Assembly (NCBI GenBank): GCA_963675365.2
Contig: CAXXVA010000003.1
Span: forward strand, 1,240,001-1,304,000
DNA: 64,000 nucleotides
Direction: 5' to 3'
Source of the DNA: CAXXOK01 sp963675365
GTDB lineage: Bacteria; Bacillota; Clostridia; Christensenellales; Aristaeellaceae
The first letter of the stretch is position 1; the number at the start of each line of letters is the position of its first letter. Both the position numbers and the translations under genes were made by a program. Below, in pieces: positions 34,355-43,066 of this stretch. Below the pieces are notes generated by a model, which saw nothing but the letters and a program-made list of their open reading frames with translations, was not told the DNA's origin and searched no databases.

Positions 34355-35236
34355 TCAATACCTCTCTTTCCCGACCCAGTTGATGATCAGGGTAATCAGC
34401 AGGCACTGCAGCAAAATGACGATGGCGATCGAGCTGCCGTAGCCGAATTCGTTAAATTTAAAGGCGTTTTGGTACATGTTCATCGTCATGGACGTAGTCG
34501 CCTGTCCCGGACCGCCTTTGGTCAGCGCCGTGGCGCTTTCAAACATCTTGATCGTTCCGGTAAAGCTGAACACAAAACAGGTGGTGATCATGGTTTTAAG
34601 CATCGGCAGGATAATTCTGCGGAACAAGCCGAAGCTGTTGGCGCCGTCAATGCGGGCGGCTTCGATGATCTCGTCGGGAATATCCACCAGCGCGCCGTAA
34701 ATAATGACCGTATAAAATCCGACGGCAGTCCAGACATCCATAATGCACAACGCGGTAAACGCCGTGTTGGAGTATCCCAGCCATGCGGTTGTCAGCGAAT
34801 CCAAACCGATTTTTGCGAGGATCGAGTTAACCAACCCGTAATTGGGGGTCAGCGCGTACATTTTGATAAACATCTGCGCAACGGCGACCGCGGGCAGAAC
34901 TGTCGGGATAAATATCATCGTGCGGGACATCGTTTTAAATTTCCGAACGCTGAAATGCACCATCAGCGCGGCCATCAGGCCGAAGCCAACCTGCAGCGGC
35001 GTAACGATAGCGATATACCGCCAGTTGACGGAGATGGCGTTGACGGTCTGTTTGTTGGAAAACATATCGATGTAATTTTGAATACCGTAAAACTCAAATT
35101 TAGCACCCGGCATACCGGAAAACAGAGAATATACGAAGGTCCAGAGTATCGGCACAAAAATGACGCCGATAAATATCAGGAAAGCCGGAAGTACGAACAA
35201 GGCGATTGCTTTTTTATCGCGCAATACTTTTTCCAC
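34355..35236 (-). CDS. CUT1 sugar ABC transporter permease (MalF type)
   Basis: Permease of 293 residues with the EAA loop IEAARIDGANSFG and RIILPMLKTM. The start is a GTG at 35236 (MEKVLRDKKAIALFV) with GGAGG eight bases upstream. The in-frame TTG at 35251 lies upstream of that ribosome binding site and is therefore less likely. It follows the binding-protein gene across a gap with a stem-loop and precedes the MalG-type partner by three bases. Confidence 0.92.
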   Translation of the reverse strand: MEKVLRDKKAIALFVLPAFLIFIGVIFVPILWTFVYSLFSGMPGAKFEFYGIQNYIDMFSNKQTVNAISVNWRYIAIVTPLQVGFGLMAALMVHFSVRKFKTMSRTMIFIPTVLPAVAVAQMFIKMYALTPNYGLVNSILAKIGLDSLTTAWLGYSNTAFTALCIMDVWTAVGFYTVIIYGALVDIPDEIIEAARIDGANSFGLFRRIILPMLKTMITTCFVFSFTGTIKMFESATALTKGGPGQATTSMTMNMYQNAFKFNEFGYGSSIAIVILLQCLLITLIINWVGKERY

Positions 35237-35260
35237 GAATAACGCCTCCAAAATGCAGAA

Positions 35261-35287
35261 GGGAAAGGCGGCGCAGCCGCCTTTCCC
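35261..35287 (-). promoter_or_regulatory. Intercistronic stem-loop after binding-protein gene
   Basis: Perfect 12-base stem (GGGAAAGGCGGC / GCCGCCTTTCCC) with a GCA loop, 33 bases after the binding-protein stop and 24 bases before the permease start. No T run follows. Confidence 0.7.
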
Positions 35288-35320
35288 CCAAATCCAATAA
35301 GGTTTTTGCGGTCTAGTAAA

Positions 35321-36619
35321 TTAGTTCATGTTCTTGTCGGTAGAATCCTGCAACGCCTGCATATATTCCATGGCGGTCATTTCGCCGGTGTACAGGAGTG
35401 CGATGTTGTTCTGGGCGATGGTGGAGGTTTCGGAGTCCATCTTGGCTTCGAACCACAGGAACGCGCCAGAGGCGGTAGACAGGGCATTGCCGACGATCTG
35501 CGTGTAGACGGGCAGGTCTTCAGGCATATTGTCGATTTTGAAGCCCTTGAACGAAGCTTGGTTTTCCATGGCGAAGTCGCCGATGTGCGTAACGAGGAAC
35601 TTCAGGAAGTCCGCGACCGCATCGTCGTACTTGGCGGCGGAAACCATCATGATGTTACCGCAGTTCATGCTGTAATCATCCAAGGTGGAGGAATCGTTCA
35701 CCAGCGGAACGTTGAAGAAGCCGATGCCGTTTTCGCCAGCCAGATTGGCTTCAGAGTCGAGGTTGGAGGTCACCCAGCTGCCGTTGTACTGCATGCCGGC
35801 TTTGCCGCCCATGACCATTTCAACAGCGGTGGTGTAATCAACGGTGTTCATGCCTTCCACGAAATAGCCATCGGTGGCCAGATCCTGGAACATCTGCGCG
35901 GCGGCAACGTATTCCGGATCGGTCCATTTGGCGGTTCCGTCCATGGCGTTCTTCACGGCGTCGAGGCCAACGCTGCGCACGAGGTAAGCGTTGAGCACAC
36001 GAGTCATGGGCCACTGGTCTGCGCCGCCCTGTGCGATGGGAGCGATGCCGATCGCCTTGATGGCTTCACAGGCCGCGAGGAATTCATCCCAGGTTTTCGG
36101 GGGATTTTCGGGGTCCAGGCCGGCGGCTTCGAATACGGCCTTGTTGTACCAGAAGCCTTCCACGTTCAGGCCAAGGGGCAGGTCGTACAGACCCACGCCG
36201 TCGACCAGGCCGATCAGCAGCGAGGCAGCGCCATCGTCCACATAATCGCGAACGCCGAGGTCGGTCAAAGCGGCGTCGAGATCAAGGATCTGGCCGGATT
36301 CGATGACGTTCTTGAGGCGGACGCCGGACTCGTAAATGCACAGCTCAGGCAGGTCGTTGCTCGCCATCAGCGTCGTGACCTTCTGGTCGATCTCAGTGAT
36401 GCTGACATACTCGTAATCCAGCTCGAAGCCTTCTACGGTTTCCGCATACTGTTTGGCCAATTCGTACAGAATGTAGCCGTTAGATGTGGGGTTGGTTTCA
36501 TCCCAGATGGATAGCAGCTTGATTTTGTGCGACTGGAATTTGTCCTCAGCGCTGGCGGTAACGCTCAGCAGCGAGACCAGCATCACAACTGCCAATACGG
36601 TGGTAAGGAAGCGCTTCAT
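35321..36619 (-). CDS. Sugar ABC transporter solute-binding protein
   Basis: SBP_bac_1-type receptor of 432 residues that heads the six-gene rhamnosidase operon. Signal peptide MKRFLTTVLAVVMLVSLLS with cleavage near TASA-ED, no lipobox. Family segments: WDEFLAACEAIKAIGIAPIA, YNGSWVTSNLD, GKAGMQYNG. AGGAG lies about 11 bases ahead of the ATG. A consensus promoter with an overlapping palindrome lies roughly 190 bases upstream, so the leader is long. The ligand is presumably a rhamnose-containing oligosaccharide, from the neighbouring GH78. Confidence 0.93.
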   Translation of the reverse strand: MKRFLTTVLAVVMLVSLLSVTASAEDKFQSHKIKLLSIWDETNPTSNGYILYELAKQYAETVEGFELDYEYVSITEIDQKVTTLMASNDLPELCIYESGVRLKNVIESGQILDLDAALTDLGVRDYVDDGAASLLIGLVDGVGLYDLPLGLNVEGFWYNKAVFEAAGLDPENPPKTWDEFLAACEAIKAIGIAPIAQGGADQWPMTRVLNAYLVRSVGLDAVKNAMDGTAKWTDPEYVAAAQMFQDLATDGYFVEGMNTVDYTTAVEMVMGGKAGMQYNGSWVTSNLDSEANLAGENGIGFFNVPLVNDSSTLDDYSMNCGNIMMVSAAKYDDAVADFLKFLVTHIGDFAMENQASFKGFKIDNMPEDLPVYTQIVGNALSTASGAFLWFEAKMDSETSTIAQNNIALLYTGEMTAMEYMQALQDSTDKNMN

Positions 36620-36811
36620 GTTGGAATCAACTCCTAAATGTTTATTTGCAGCAAACGCTTGGTCTGCTTACTGCCTGAAGTGCGAAAAGCGAATGGCAAG
36701 GTATCGGTTTCGTTGAAATCCGCTTATTTGATTTGCCCGGATGAACTGGCTAAACTTATTTGTATATCATTCATATCTTCATAGCTGCGTTTTCGCAACC
36801 TTCTATCTGGT

Positions 36812-36840
36812 ATTATAAAATTTGACGAAATGTTTGTCAA
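36812..36840 (-). promoter_or_regulatory. Consensus promoter with overlapping operator-like palindrome
   Basis: On the minus strand TTGACA (36835-36840) and TATAAT (36812-36817), spacing 17. The spacer and -35 form the dyad TTGAC.AA...TT.GTCAA at 36822-36840. This is a likely repressor site for the GH78 operon; the factor is not encoded next to it. Confidence 0.85.
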
Positions 36841-36946
36841 GTGAATTTAGAAAAATAATTAAATAAATTTATTAGTTTGATAACTTAATATTCAGTTGTA
36901 GTTTATAGATTATGGTCAATTACAGGATATATTGTGATAAATATAA

Positions 36947-36985
36947 CTCCCGGGACAGGATATTGAGTAGTTCCTGTCCCGGGAG
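36947..36985 (-). terminator. Terminator of the transketolase/isomerase operon
   Basis: Perfect 14-base stem (CTCCCGGGACAGGA / TCCTGTCCCGGGAG), followed on the minus strand by TTATATTTATC. It lies 70 bases past the stop at 37055. Confidence 0.8.
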
Positions 36986-37054
36986 CAAGCAAAACGCATA
37001 TTAAAAATCATTCGGTAATTCACATAAACGGCACGCCAAGATATAAGACGGCGT

Positions 37055-38458
37055 TCAGCTATGCCGATAAACTTCCCAGCCCATGTAATTTCCCAGCGCT
37101 TCTTCCAGCACGTCGGCCGCCTCCGCATGGACGAGTGCCACATGGTGTTCGTACCCGTTGCGGGCAATGTAGTGCATCAGGGTATTGAGTTCAGGAACGC
37201 TGCACACAGCTACGCCGCCGAAGGTATCCAGCGCGTCGTCGGTGAACGCGCCTTCGCCGAGATAGCATTTAATCTTGCCCTGCCGGTCGTCGGTGGAAAG
37301 CTTCAAAAATGTCATTTTACCCGGTTTGACACGCCCCTTGAGCGCACCGAACGAAACCTCCGTCCCCAGCGTCGTAGCCAGGATATCCAGATTCCCGATT
37401 TCCGGTTTCGATTCGAAAACACAGGCGGGATAATTGGAACAATGCACGTTGATGCATTTATTTTCGGCATTGGCATAATTGTTGTTCCAGTCCTGATACA
37501 ACGGGGGCACGCCGGACGCCTTGAGCAGCGCCAGCATTGATATCGCGCCCATCACATCCGTTTCGCAGGCCGAGGGTTTTCCGTTTTGTCCCATCATGGA
37601 CATGGACAGGCAGACCGCGCAGCCGTAATTGGCCTCCACGCTGTCCCAGCACTGGATGGCGCTTGCCTGGCAGTCGTGCGTTTCCATCCAGTCTTCCAGC
37701 ACGATGCTGAGTTTGGCCTGTTTGATCAGCTTATCCCGCGCCGTGCCGGGGCATACGTTGCCGTAGGCTTCGATCTCCGCGATCTTCCGGTCGATCTTCT
37801 TTTCGTCCGTCAGTTTCCCGATATCGGCGAGAATTTCGGAGAAATCTTCGGTCTCCACGGTAATGCCGCTCGCTTGCAGAAGCTTTTCGGAATAGCGCAC
37901 CGTGCGAAACGGCATCACGCGCGCGCCGATCTGCCCGATCCGCGCCGTTCGCATAGCCTTGACGACGCTGCAGATTTTGGCAAAACGCTCGACGTCCGCC
38001 TTGAAATCTTCGCCGTCCAGCGCGCAGACGTGTGCTGAGGTCAGGGTATACTTGATTCCGTACTGGTACAGGTTGTTGCACAACGACAGCTTGCCGCAAA
38101 ACGCGTCGCGCCGGTTTTCAAGCTGGAGCTTGTCCGGGTCGTCGGGGCACGCCTGCACCAAAATGGGCAGATTGCAGCCCGACATGCGGATGGCGTCCGC
38201 CACGCCCGTTTCTTCGCCGAAGTTTGGCAGGCTGACGATGATGCCGTCTATTTCGTCCGCATGCGCACGCAGCAGCGCCGCGCATTTCTTGGCTTCTTCA
38301 TAACTCATGGTTTGACCCATGAAGGTATCGTTAGGCGACAATGTGACGACCTTATGCCCCCATGCGTCCAATTGCTTCAATAAAACTTCCCTGGCTTCCA
38401 GTACCAGATGATCCGGGAAAAAACTCCGGTTGGTGATGATGACGCCAAATGTTGCCAT
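37055..38458 (-). CDS. L-fucose/L-arabinose isomerase family protein
   Basis: Probable aldose-ketose isomerase of 467 residues related to the FucI/AraA fold. The N-terminal Rossmann-like part is visible (FGVIITNRSFFPDHLV, HADEIDGIIVSLPNFGEET), then RIGQIGARVMPFRTVR and the AIQCWDSVEANYG region where the family has active-site Glu/Asp residues. It lacks the length of classical FucI (near 590), as do many Clostridia relatives. It lies two bases after the transketolase C-subunit gene, so it should act in the same short pathway. Candidate substrates are an aldopentose, a branched pentose or a deoxysugar. Function beyond the family is inference. Confidence 0.82.
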   Translation of the reverse strand: MATFGVIITNRSFFPDHLVLEAREVLLKQLDAWGHKVVTLSPNDTFMGQTMSYEEAKKCAALLRAHADEIDGIIVSLPNFGEETGVADAIRMSGCNLPILVQACPDDPDKLQLENRRDAFCGKLSLCNNLYQYGIKYTLTSAHVCALDGEDFKADVERFAKICSVVKAMRTARIGQIGARVMPFRTVRYSEKLLQASGITVETEDFSEILADIGKLTDEKKIDRKIAEIEAYGNVCPGTARDKLIKQAKLSIVLEDWMETHDCQASAIQCWDSVEANYGCAVCLSMSMMGQNGKPSACETDVMGAISMLALLKASGVPPLYQDWNNNYANAENKCINVHCSNYPACVFESKPEIGNLDILATTLGTEVSFGALKGRVKPGKMTFLKLSTDDRQGKIKCYLGEGAFTDDALDTFGGVAVCSVPELNTLMHYIARNGYEHHVALVHAEAADVLEEALGNYMGWEVYRHS

Positions 38459-38460
38459 GA

Positions 38461-39414
38461 CTACTGCCCTTTCTGTATCGGAGATTCATGCATTGCCGCA
38501 AAGATCGTATCGGCGATTCCCCTGCCGTCCAGCCCGTAATGCGCCATCACCTCGGGGGACGAGCCGTTGTACGGGTCTTCATCCGGCATGCCGAGGATTT
38601 TTATCCTGACCGGCTTGTGTTGGCTTAAGAACTCTGCCGCCGCGGCGCCCAGTCCGCCGTGAATGCTGTGTTCTTCCACGGTAACGACCAGTCCGGCCTG
38701 CGCCGCATCCAGAATCGCCTGTGTGTCCAGCGGACGGATGCTGACCATATCCCAAACGCCGGCGGATATACCCTGTTTCTGCAGCAGCGCCGCCGCCTGC
38801 AGGGCATGGTAGCTCATTTCGCCGCAGGCCAGGATGCTGACGTCGTCCCCGGACCGCAAGCGGTTGGCATTGCCCGGGGTAAACACGTCGTCGCCCTCGT
38901 GATAGATATCCGGCACGGCGGCACGCCCGACGCGGATATAAGCCGGCGTGTTTGTCTGGGCCAGATACCGCGTCAGCGCTCGCATCTGGTGCCCGTCGCT
39001 GGGAAGGTAAATATCGATTCCCGGGATCGCGCGCAGCAGGGCGATATCGTGCGTGGAATGGTGCGACGCGCCCAAAGCCCCGTAGCTGACGCCGCCGCTG
39101 ACGCCGAAGATTTTTACATTGTAATGTGAATAGGCGACGTCCACCTTTACCTGTTCCGCGCTTCGCAGAGTGTAAAAGCAGGCCGGGCCGCAAACAAAGG
39201 GGCGCAGTCCGCTGTTGGCAAGACCCGCGGATATCCCTACGGCGTCCTGTTCGGCAATACCGCATTCCACAAACTGGCGCGGAAGCTGCTCAGCAAATTC
39301 GGTCAGGGTCACGGACCCCCGGCTGTCGCTGGTCACGGTCACGATGGTCGGGTCGGCTTTGGCCAGCGCCAGCAAGGTTTCCGTAAAGACCGCGCGCAAC
39401 GCTTGCTTATCCAA
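38461..39414 (-). CDS. Transketolase-like protein, C-terminal subunit
   Basis: Second half of a split transketolase, 317 residues: pyrimidine-binding domain with the catalytic Glu (FVECGIAEQDAVGISAGLAN) and the C-terminal domain (KPVRIKILGMPDEDPYNG). The start is a TTG at 39414 that overlaps the end of the N-terminal subunit gene by eight bases. AGGGGG lies upstream, and no ATG serves the conserved start MDKQALRAVFTETL. Split transketolases of this type often serve dedicated sugar pathways such as the apulose-4-phosphate transketolase, and not the general pentose phosphate pathway. Confidence 0.9.
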   Translation of the reverse strand: MDKQALRAVFTETLLALAKADPTIVTVTSDSRGSVTLTEFAEQLPRQFVECGIAEQDAVGISAGLANSGLRPFVCGPACFYTLRSAEQVKVDVAYSHYNVKIFGVSGGVSYGALGASHHSTHDIALLRAIPGIDIYLPSDGHQMRALTRYLAQTNTPAYIRVGRAAVPDIYHEGDDVFTPGNANRLRSGDDVSILACGEMSYHALQAAALLQKQGISAGVWDMVSIRPLDTQAILDAAQAGLVVTVEEHSIHGGLGAAAAEFLSQHKPVRIKILGMPDEDPYNGSSPEVMAHYGLDGRGIADTIFAAMHESPIQKGQ

Positions 39415-40234
39415 TCCAGTCGACCCCCTCCACGCCCAATTCCTGATATGCCTGCTGCAGCTGTGCGTCGTCCGGTACTTTGTGGTGCCATTCCTTCCGG
39501 TTTTCGATGTAGGAGACGCCCTTGCCCTTACGCGTATGCGCGATCAGGCAATGCGGCTTCCCCGCTTCGCGTTCCCCATGAAAATACGAAAGGATGGCGG
39601 GAATATCGTGTCCGTCGATATCCGATACCTCCCAGCCAAACGCGCGCCATTTTGCGCCGAGATCTTCCAGACGCATCACGTCTTCTGTGTCGCCGCTGAT
39701 CTGCAGCCCGTTGCGGTCGATGATGGCAAACAGATTGTCCAGCTTGAAATTCGCGGCGGCCATCGCCGCCTCCCATACCGAGCCTTCGGCAAGCTCGCCG
39801 TCGCCCATGAACACATAGGTTTTATATCCGGCGTCCTGCCGTTTGGCGCCAAGCGCCATCCCCACGCCCGCAGGCAGCCCGTGGCCCAGCGCGCCGGAGC
39901 ATATTTCAACGCCCGGCACCTTGTTGCTGGGATGGCCGATCAGGCGGCTGCCGCCGCGGCTATACGTTTGCAGTTCCTGCTTGGGGAAAAAATCAAGATC
40001 CGCGAGGATAGCCAAATAACCCTCTACGCTGTGCCCTTTGCTCAGCACAAACCGGTCACGCGCCGGATCGCCGGGAACGTGCGGATTGACCTGCAGCACG
40101 TCATAAAACAAACAGGTGAGAATATCCAGGCTCGACAGCGTTCCGCCGGTATGCCCGCCTTTTGCGAGGTGGATCATGGTCAGGGCGTCGGCGCGCCGTT
40201 TGGCGGCGATTTGCCGCAGGGTTGATGCGTCCAT
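39407..40234 (-). CDS. Transketolase-like protein, N-terminal (TPP-binding) subunit
   Basis: First half of a split transketolase, 275 residues. The diphosphate/Mg site is present: GHTGGTLSSLD near residue 26, CSGALGHGLPAGVGMALG, and GDGELAEGSVWEAA ending with the metal-binding Asn in IIDRNGLQ. The start at 40234 (MDASTLRQIAAKRR) is set by AGGAGAAC seven bases ahead. Translation from far upstream would read through the LacI gene region. It lies 14 bases after the LacI-family gene in the same operon. Confidence 0.92.
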   Translation of the reverse strand: MDASTLRQIAAKRRADALTMIHLAKGGHTGGTLSSLDILTCLFYDVLQVNPHVPGDPARDRFVLSKGHSVEGYLAILADLDFFPKQELQTYSRGGSRLIGHPSNKVPGVEICSGALGHGLPAGVGMALGAKRQDAGYKTYVFMGDGELAEGSVWEAAMAAANFKLDNLFAIIDRNGLQISGDTEDVMRLEDLGAKWRAFGWEVSDIDGHDIPAILSYFHGEREAGKPHCLIAHTRKGKGVSYIENRKEWHHKVPDDAQLQQAYQELGVEGVDWIG

Positions 40235-40248
40235 TTCGTTCTCCTGTG

Positions 40249-41307
40249 TCAGGCTTTGGTTTTCTTCCGGCCGGATTTTGCGGTTTCCGCCGGGGCGATC
40301 TGCCGTACGCTGCTGCGCTTGACCAGATCCACGCTCAATTCGGTTTTCAGTACGCCCGTCTTCATCTGCGCCGCCACGAATAACAGCGATTGCACGGCCG
40401 CGATGCCCATTTCCTGGCGCAGCACGCGGATGGTGCTCAAGGGCGGGTTGGACACCAGGCACAAGGCCATGTCGTCCATGCCGATCATGGAAACGTCGTC
40501 CGGAATGCGGATGCCGCGCTCCTGCATGGCGCGCATACAGCCAACGGCCATGATATCGTTGCCCGCGAAAAACGCGGTGGGAAGCTTGCGCCCCGAATCC
40601 AGAAGCTTCAGCATATCCTTGTACGCGCCTTCCAGCGTCGGGGTGACGTACCAGATGTCGTCCGGCGCGGCAACGATGCCCTTTTCAACAAGCGACGCCT
40701 GATAGCCCTTGCGGCGGTAGCGGACGTTGGAAAACAACACGGTGCTCGTGATATGCCCAATATGGCGGTGCCCCGCCTGATACAGCGCGTTGGCCGCCTG
40801 GAAGCCCGCATCGTAGTTGTTCATCACCACGGCGTTGACGTGTTCATGGCGGAACAGGTTATCCAGAACCACCATAGTCGACTTGCAGGGCGTGAACATG
40901 GCGAGCTCCTCGGGGCTCATTTCCGTGCCGAGCAGCAAAATACCATTGCAGTCCTCGTTGCGAATCTCCTGCGCCCGCACAGCGAGGTCGGAGTCTTTGG
41001 CGTGCAGGTGCGTGATCATCAGTTCCAGGTTCTCGGCCTTGCATTCCCGCTGAATGCTTTCGATCAGTTCGGCAAAAAACTGTGTGTCCATCACGACCAG
41101 GCCGTGGGATTTGTAAACGACAAGTCGGATATACTGATGGTTGGGTTCGCTTTTATCCTTGGGCGGTTCATAACCCATTTCAGCCGCGATTTTCATGATG
41201 CGCTCCGTGACTTTTTCGGATACGCCCGGTTTATGATTCAACGCGTTGGAGACTGTCGCGGGTGAAACTTTGGCTTTCGCCGCGATATCCTTGACCCGTA
41301 CCTTCAT
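40249..41307 (-). CDS. LacI-family transcriptional regulator
   Basis: Repressor of 352 residues. The helix-turn-helix is VKDIAAKAKVSPATVSNALN; the effector domain includes GILLLGTEMSPEEL, AFFAGNDIMAVGCMRAM and IGMDDMALCLVSNPPLSTIR. The start at 41307 has AAGGAGGAG six bases upstream. The C-terminus is basic (KRSSVRQIAPAETAKSGRKK). It heads the transketolase/isomerase operon and is divergent from the FGGY kinase / AraM-type unit, so it probably controls both. Confidence 0.92.
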   Translation of the reverse strand: MKVRVKDIAAKAKVSPATVSNALNHKPGVSEKVTERIMKIAAEMGYEPPKDKSEPNHQYIRLVVYKSHGLVVMDTQFFAELIESIQRECKAENLELMITHLHAKDSDLAVRAQEIRNEDCNGILLLGTEMSPEELAMFTPCKSTMVVLDNLFRHEHVNAVVMNNYDAGFQAANALYQAGHRHIGHITSTVLFSNVRYRRKGYQASLVEKGIVAAPDDIWYVTPTLEGAYKDMLKLLDSGRKLPTAFFAGNDIMAVGCMRAMQERGIRIPDDVSMIGMDDMALCLVSNPPLSTIRVLRQEMGIAAVQSLLFVAAQMKTGVLKTELSVDLVKRSSVRQIAPAETAKSGRKKTKA

Positions 41308-41416
41308 GATGCTCCTCCTTATTTCGTTTACAGTTTCGCCGTCTGCGGATGAAAGCGGATTCTTACACGCGCTACAGCCATGCCGCAAACCGCTAACTTA
41401 ATTAAATGCTGAATAC

Positions 41417-41445
41417 AGTATATCATTTTTATAAATATCAAGCAA
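41417..41445 (-). promoter_or_regulatory. Promoter of the LacI/transketolase operon
   Basis: On the minus strand TTGCTT (41440-41445) and TATACT (41417-41422), spacing 17, about 110 bases before the regulator ATG. Confidence 0.6.
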
Positions 41446-41520
41446 TATTAATCTTTCAGAAATATTCATTTTTCTGTCCGCATATCCTGTAACCTTTACG
41501 ATTCTTGGTTTTTCCGCCAT

Positions 41521-41544
41521 ATAAACGCTTAAGTGCCCGTTTAT
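41521..41544. promoter_or_regulatory. Inverted repeat upstream of the kinase promoter
   Basis: ATAAACG - 10 bases - CGTTTAT, ending nine bases before the -35 box of the plus-strand promoter. It is a candidate site for the LacI-family regulator or an activator. Confidence 0.4.
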
Positions 41545-41553
41545 GTAAATTCA

Positions 41554-41583
41554 TTGACTGGTAAATTTCAGATATGCTATACT
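41554..41583 (+). promoter_or_regulatory. Promoter of the FGGY kinase / AraM unit
   Basis: TTGACT (41554-41559) and TATACT (41578-41583), spacing 18, about 30 bases before the kinase ATG. Confidence 0.75.
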
Positions 41584-41614
41584 ATGGGCAAAAGCAGAGA
41601 AAGATGGTGCTGGG

Positions 41615-43066
41615 ATGAAAACGGTCATCGCGTTGGATCAATCAACAGCCGGAACCAAAGCCGCGCTTCTGGATGAATCGGGAGCGATGATAAAGGCGCT
41701 TGAAAAAACGCACCGGCAGATGCATCCCGCGCCGGACCGTGTAGAGCACGACGCGGAGGAAATCTGGCGGAATACCGCAGAGTTGCTAACGGAGCTTGCG
41801 GGCGGCCTGAAACGAGAGGATATTCTGGGGCTTGGCATCGCAAACCAACGCGAGACGACCGTTGTCTGGGATCGAAAAACAGGGCGGCCCGTCGCTCCGG
41901 CGATCGTCTGGCAGGATGTGCGTGCCAAGAGCATCACCGACGCCATGCAAGCGGACGCCGTGCAGATCGAGTACCAAACCGGGTTAAGGCTTTCACCGTA
42001 TTATTCCGCGGCAAAAGCCTCCGCGCTGCTGGGCGAGCACCCGGAGCTTAAAACCCGCGCCGTAAACGGCGAACTGTGTTTCGGTACGATCGACAGCTAT
42101 CTTTTATACCGGCTTACGGATGGCTCCGTATTTGCCACCGATGTTTCCAACGCCAGCCGCACGCAGCTTTTGGATCTGGAAACGCTGCGATGGGACGGAG
42201 ATATCGCGCGCCGTTTCGGCCTGCCGGAACGCATGCTGCCGGAGCAGATTCTCCTGTCCGACGCCGGTTTCGGCGAAATCACGGCCATTTCAGCGCTCAG
42301 GGGCGTAAAGATCAGCGCCATGATGGGCGACAGCCACTCCTCCTTCTACGGCCACGGCTGCACGGTGCCCGGCAACGTGAAAACCAGTTACGGAACCGGA
42401 TCGTCAATTATGATGAACATCGGCGAAGCTCCGCTGCGCTCGTCGCACGGGTTGTCCGCGTCGGTGGGATACGGCAAAGACGGCAAGGTATGCTATGTGC
42501 TGGAGGGCAACGTTACCTGTTCGGCGGATACCCTGATGTGGCTGAAAAACGAGATGCGACTGATCGGCAGCATGGATGAACTGGCGCTGGCCGAAACCGT
42601 ACCCGATACGCAGGGCGTTTACCTTGTGCCCGCGTTCGCCGGGCTCGGCGCGCCGTGGTTTGACGAAAACGCCCGCGCCGTACTCTACGGCATGAACCGC
42701 GGCACAAAAAAAGCACATATCCTGCGCGCGGCGCTGGAAAGCATCGCGCATCAGAACGCCGACGTGCTCGACGCCATGCGGATGGATACCGGCAAACCGG
42801 TGGAAACCATCAGCGCGGACGGCGGCGGCAGTGTGAATCCGCTGCTGATGCAAATGCAAAGCGATCTTGTGCCCTGCCGCGTCCGGGTGTCCGCGGAAAA
42901 GAACTTGACGTTATACGGCGTCGGACGCATGGTGCTGGAAAAGCATGTGCCCGCCGCATCCATCCGCCAGCTTGATCCTGCCGCCGAATACACTCCGGCA
43001 GCCGGCGAGCAGGAACGCACTCGGCGGCGCGGAGGCTGGGCCGACGCGCTCAAGAGGTGCCGGTAA
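41615..43066 (+). CDS. FGGY-family carbohydrate kinase (glycerol-kinase-like)
   Basis: ATP-dependent kinase of 483 residues with two actin-like lobes. The N-terminal phosphate loop is ALDQSTAGTKAALLD. The glycerol-kinase-like substrate region reads GIANQRETTVVWDRKTGRPV and IVWQDVRAK. The C-terminal lobe has SYGTGSSIMMNIG and ADGGGSVNPLLMQMQSDL. It resembles GlpK most closely, but may phosphorylate another three- to five-carbon ketose or polyol; D-apulose or erythrulose would fit the neighbouring transketolase. The stop overlaps the start of the next gene (TAATG). Confidence 0.85.
   Translation: MKTVIALDQSTAGTKAALLDESGAMIKALEKTHRQMHPAPDRVEHDAEEIWRNTAELLTELAGGLKREDILGLGIANQRETTVVWDRKTGRPVAPAIVWQDVRAKSITDAMQADAVQIEYQTGLRLSPYYSAAKASALLGEHPELKTRAVNGELCFGTIDSYLLYRLTDGSVFATDVSNASRTQLLDLETLRWDGDIARRFGLPERMLPEQILLSDAGFGEITAISALRGVKISAMMGDSHSSFYGHGCTVPGNVKTSYGTGSSIMMNIGEAPLRSSHGLSASVGYGKDGKVCYVLEGNVTCSADTLMWLKNEMRLIGSMDELALAETVPDTQGVYLVPAFAGLGAPWFDENARAVLYGMNRGTKKAHILRAALESIAHQNADVLDAMRMDTGKPVETISADGGGSVNPLLMQMQSDLVPCRVRVSAEKNLTLYGVGRMVLEKHVPAASIRQLDPAAEYTPAAGEQERTRRRGGWADALKRCR

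Larger units (their letters stand above)
36620..37054. other. 435-base intergenic region: long leader, promoter, terminator
   Basis: Going right to left on the minus strand it holds the terminator of the isomerase/transketolase operon (36947-36985), an AT-rich stretch, a consensus promoter with a palindrome (36812-36840) and a leader of about 185 bases ahead of the binding-protein gene. I see no open frame of note and recognise no riboswitch in the leader. Confidence 0.7.

Noticed and set aside
35306..36514. 402-codon plus-strand frame opposite a binding-protein gene
   Set aside because: Shadow frame; the minus strand has a signal peptide, ribosome binding site and family motifs.
36620..36805. 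Riboswitch in the long leader of the GH78 operon
   Set aside because: No known riboswitch motif or convincing terminator/antiterminator pair could be recognised by eye.
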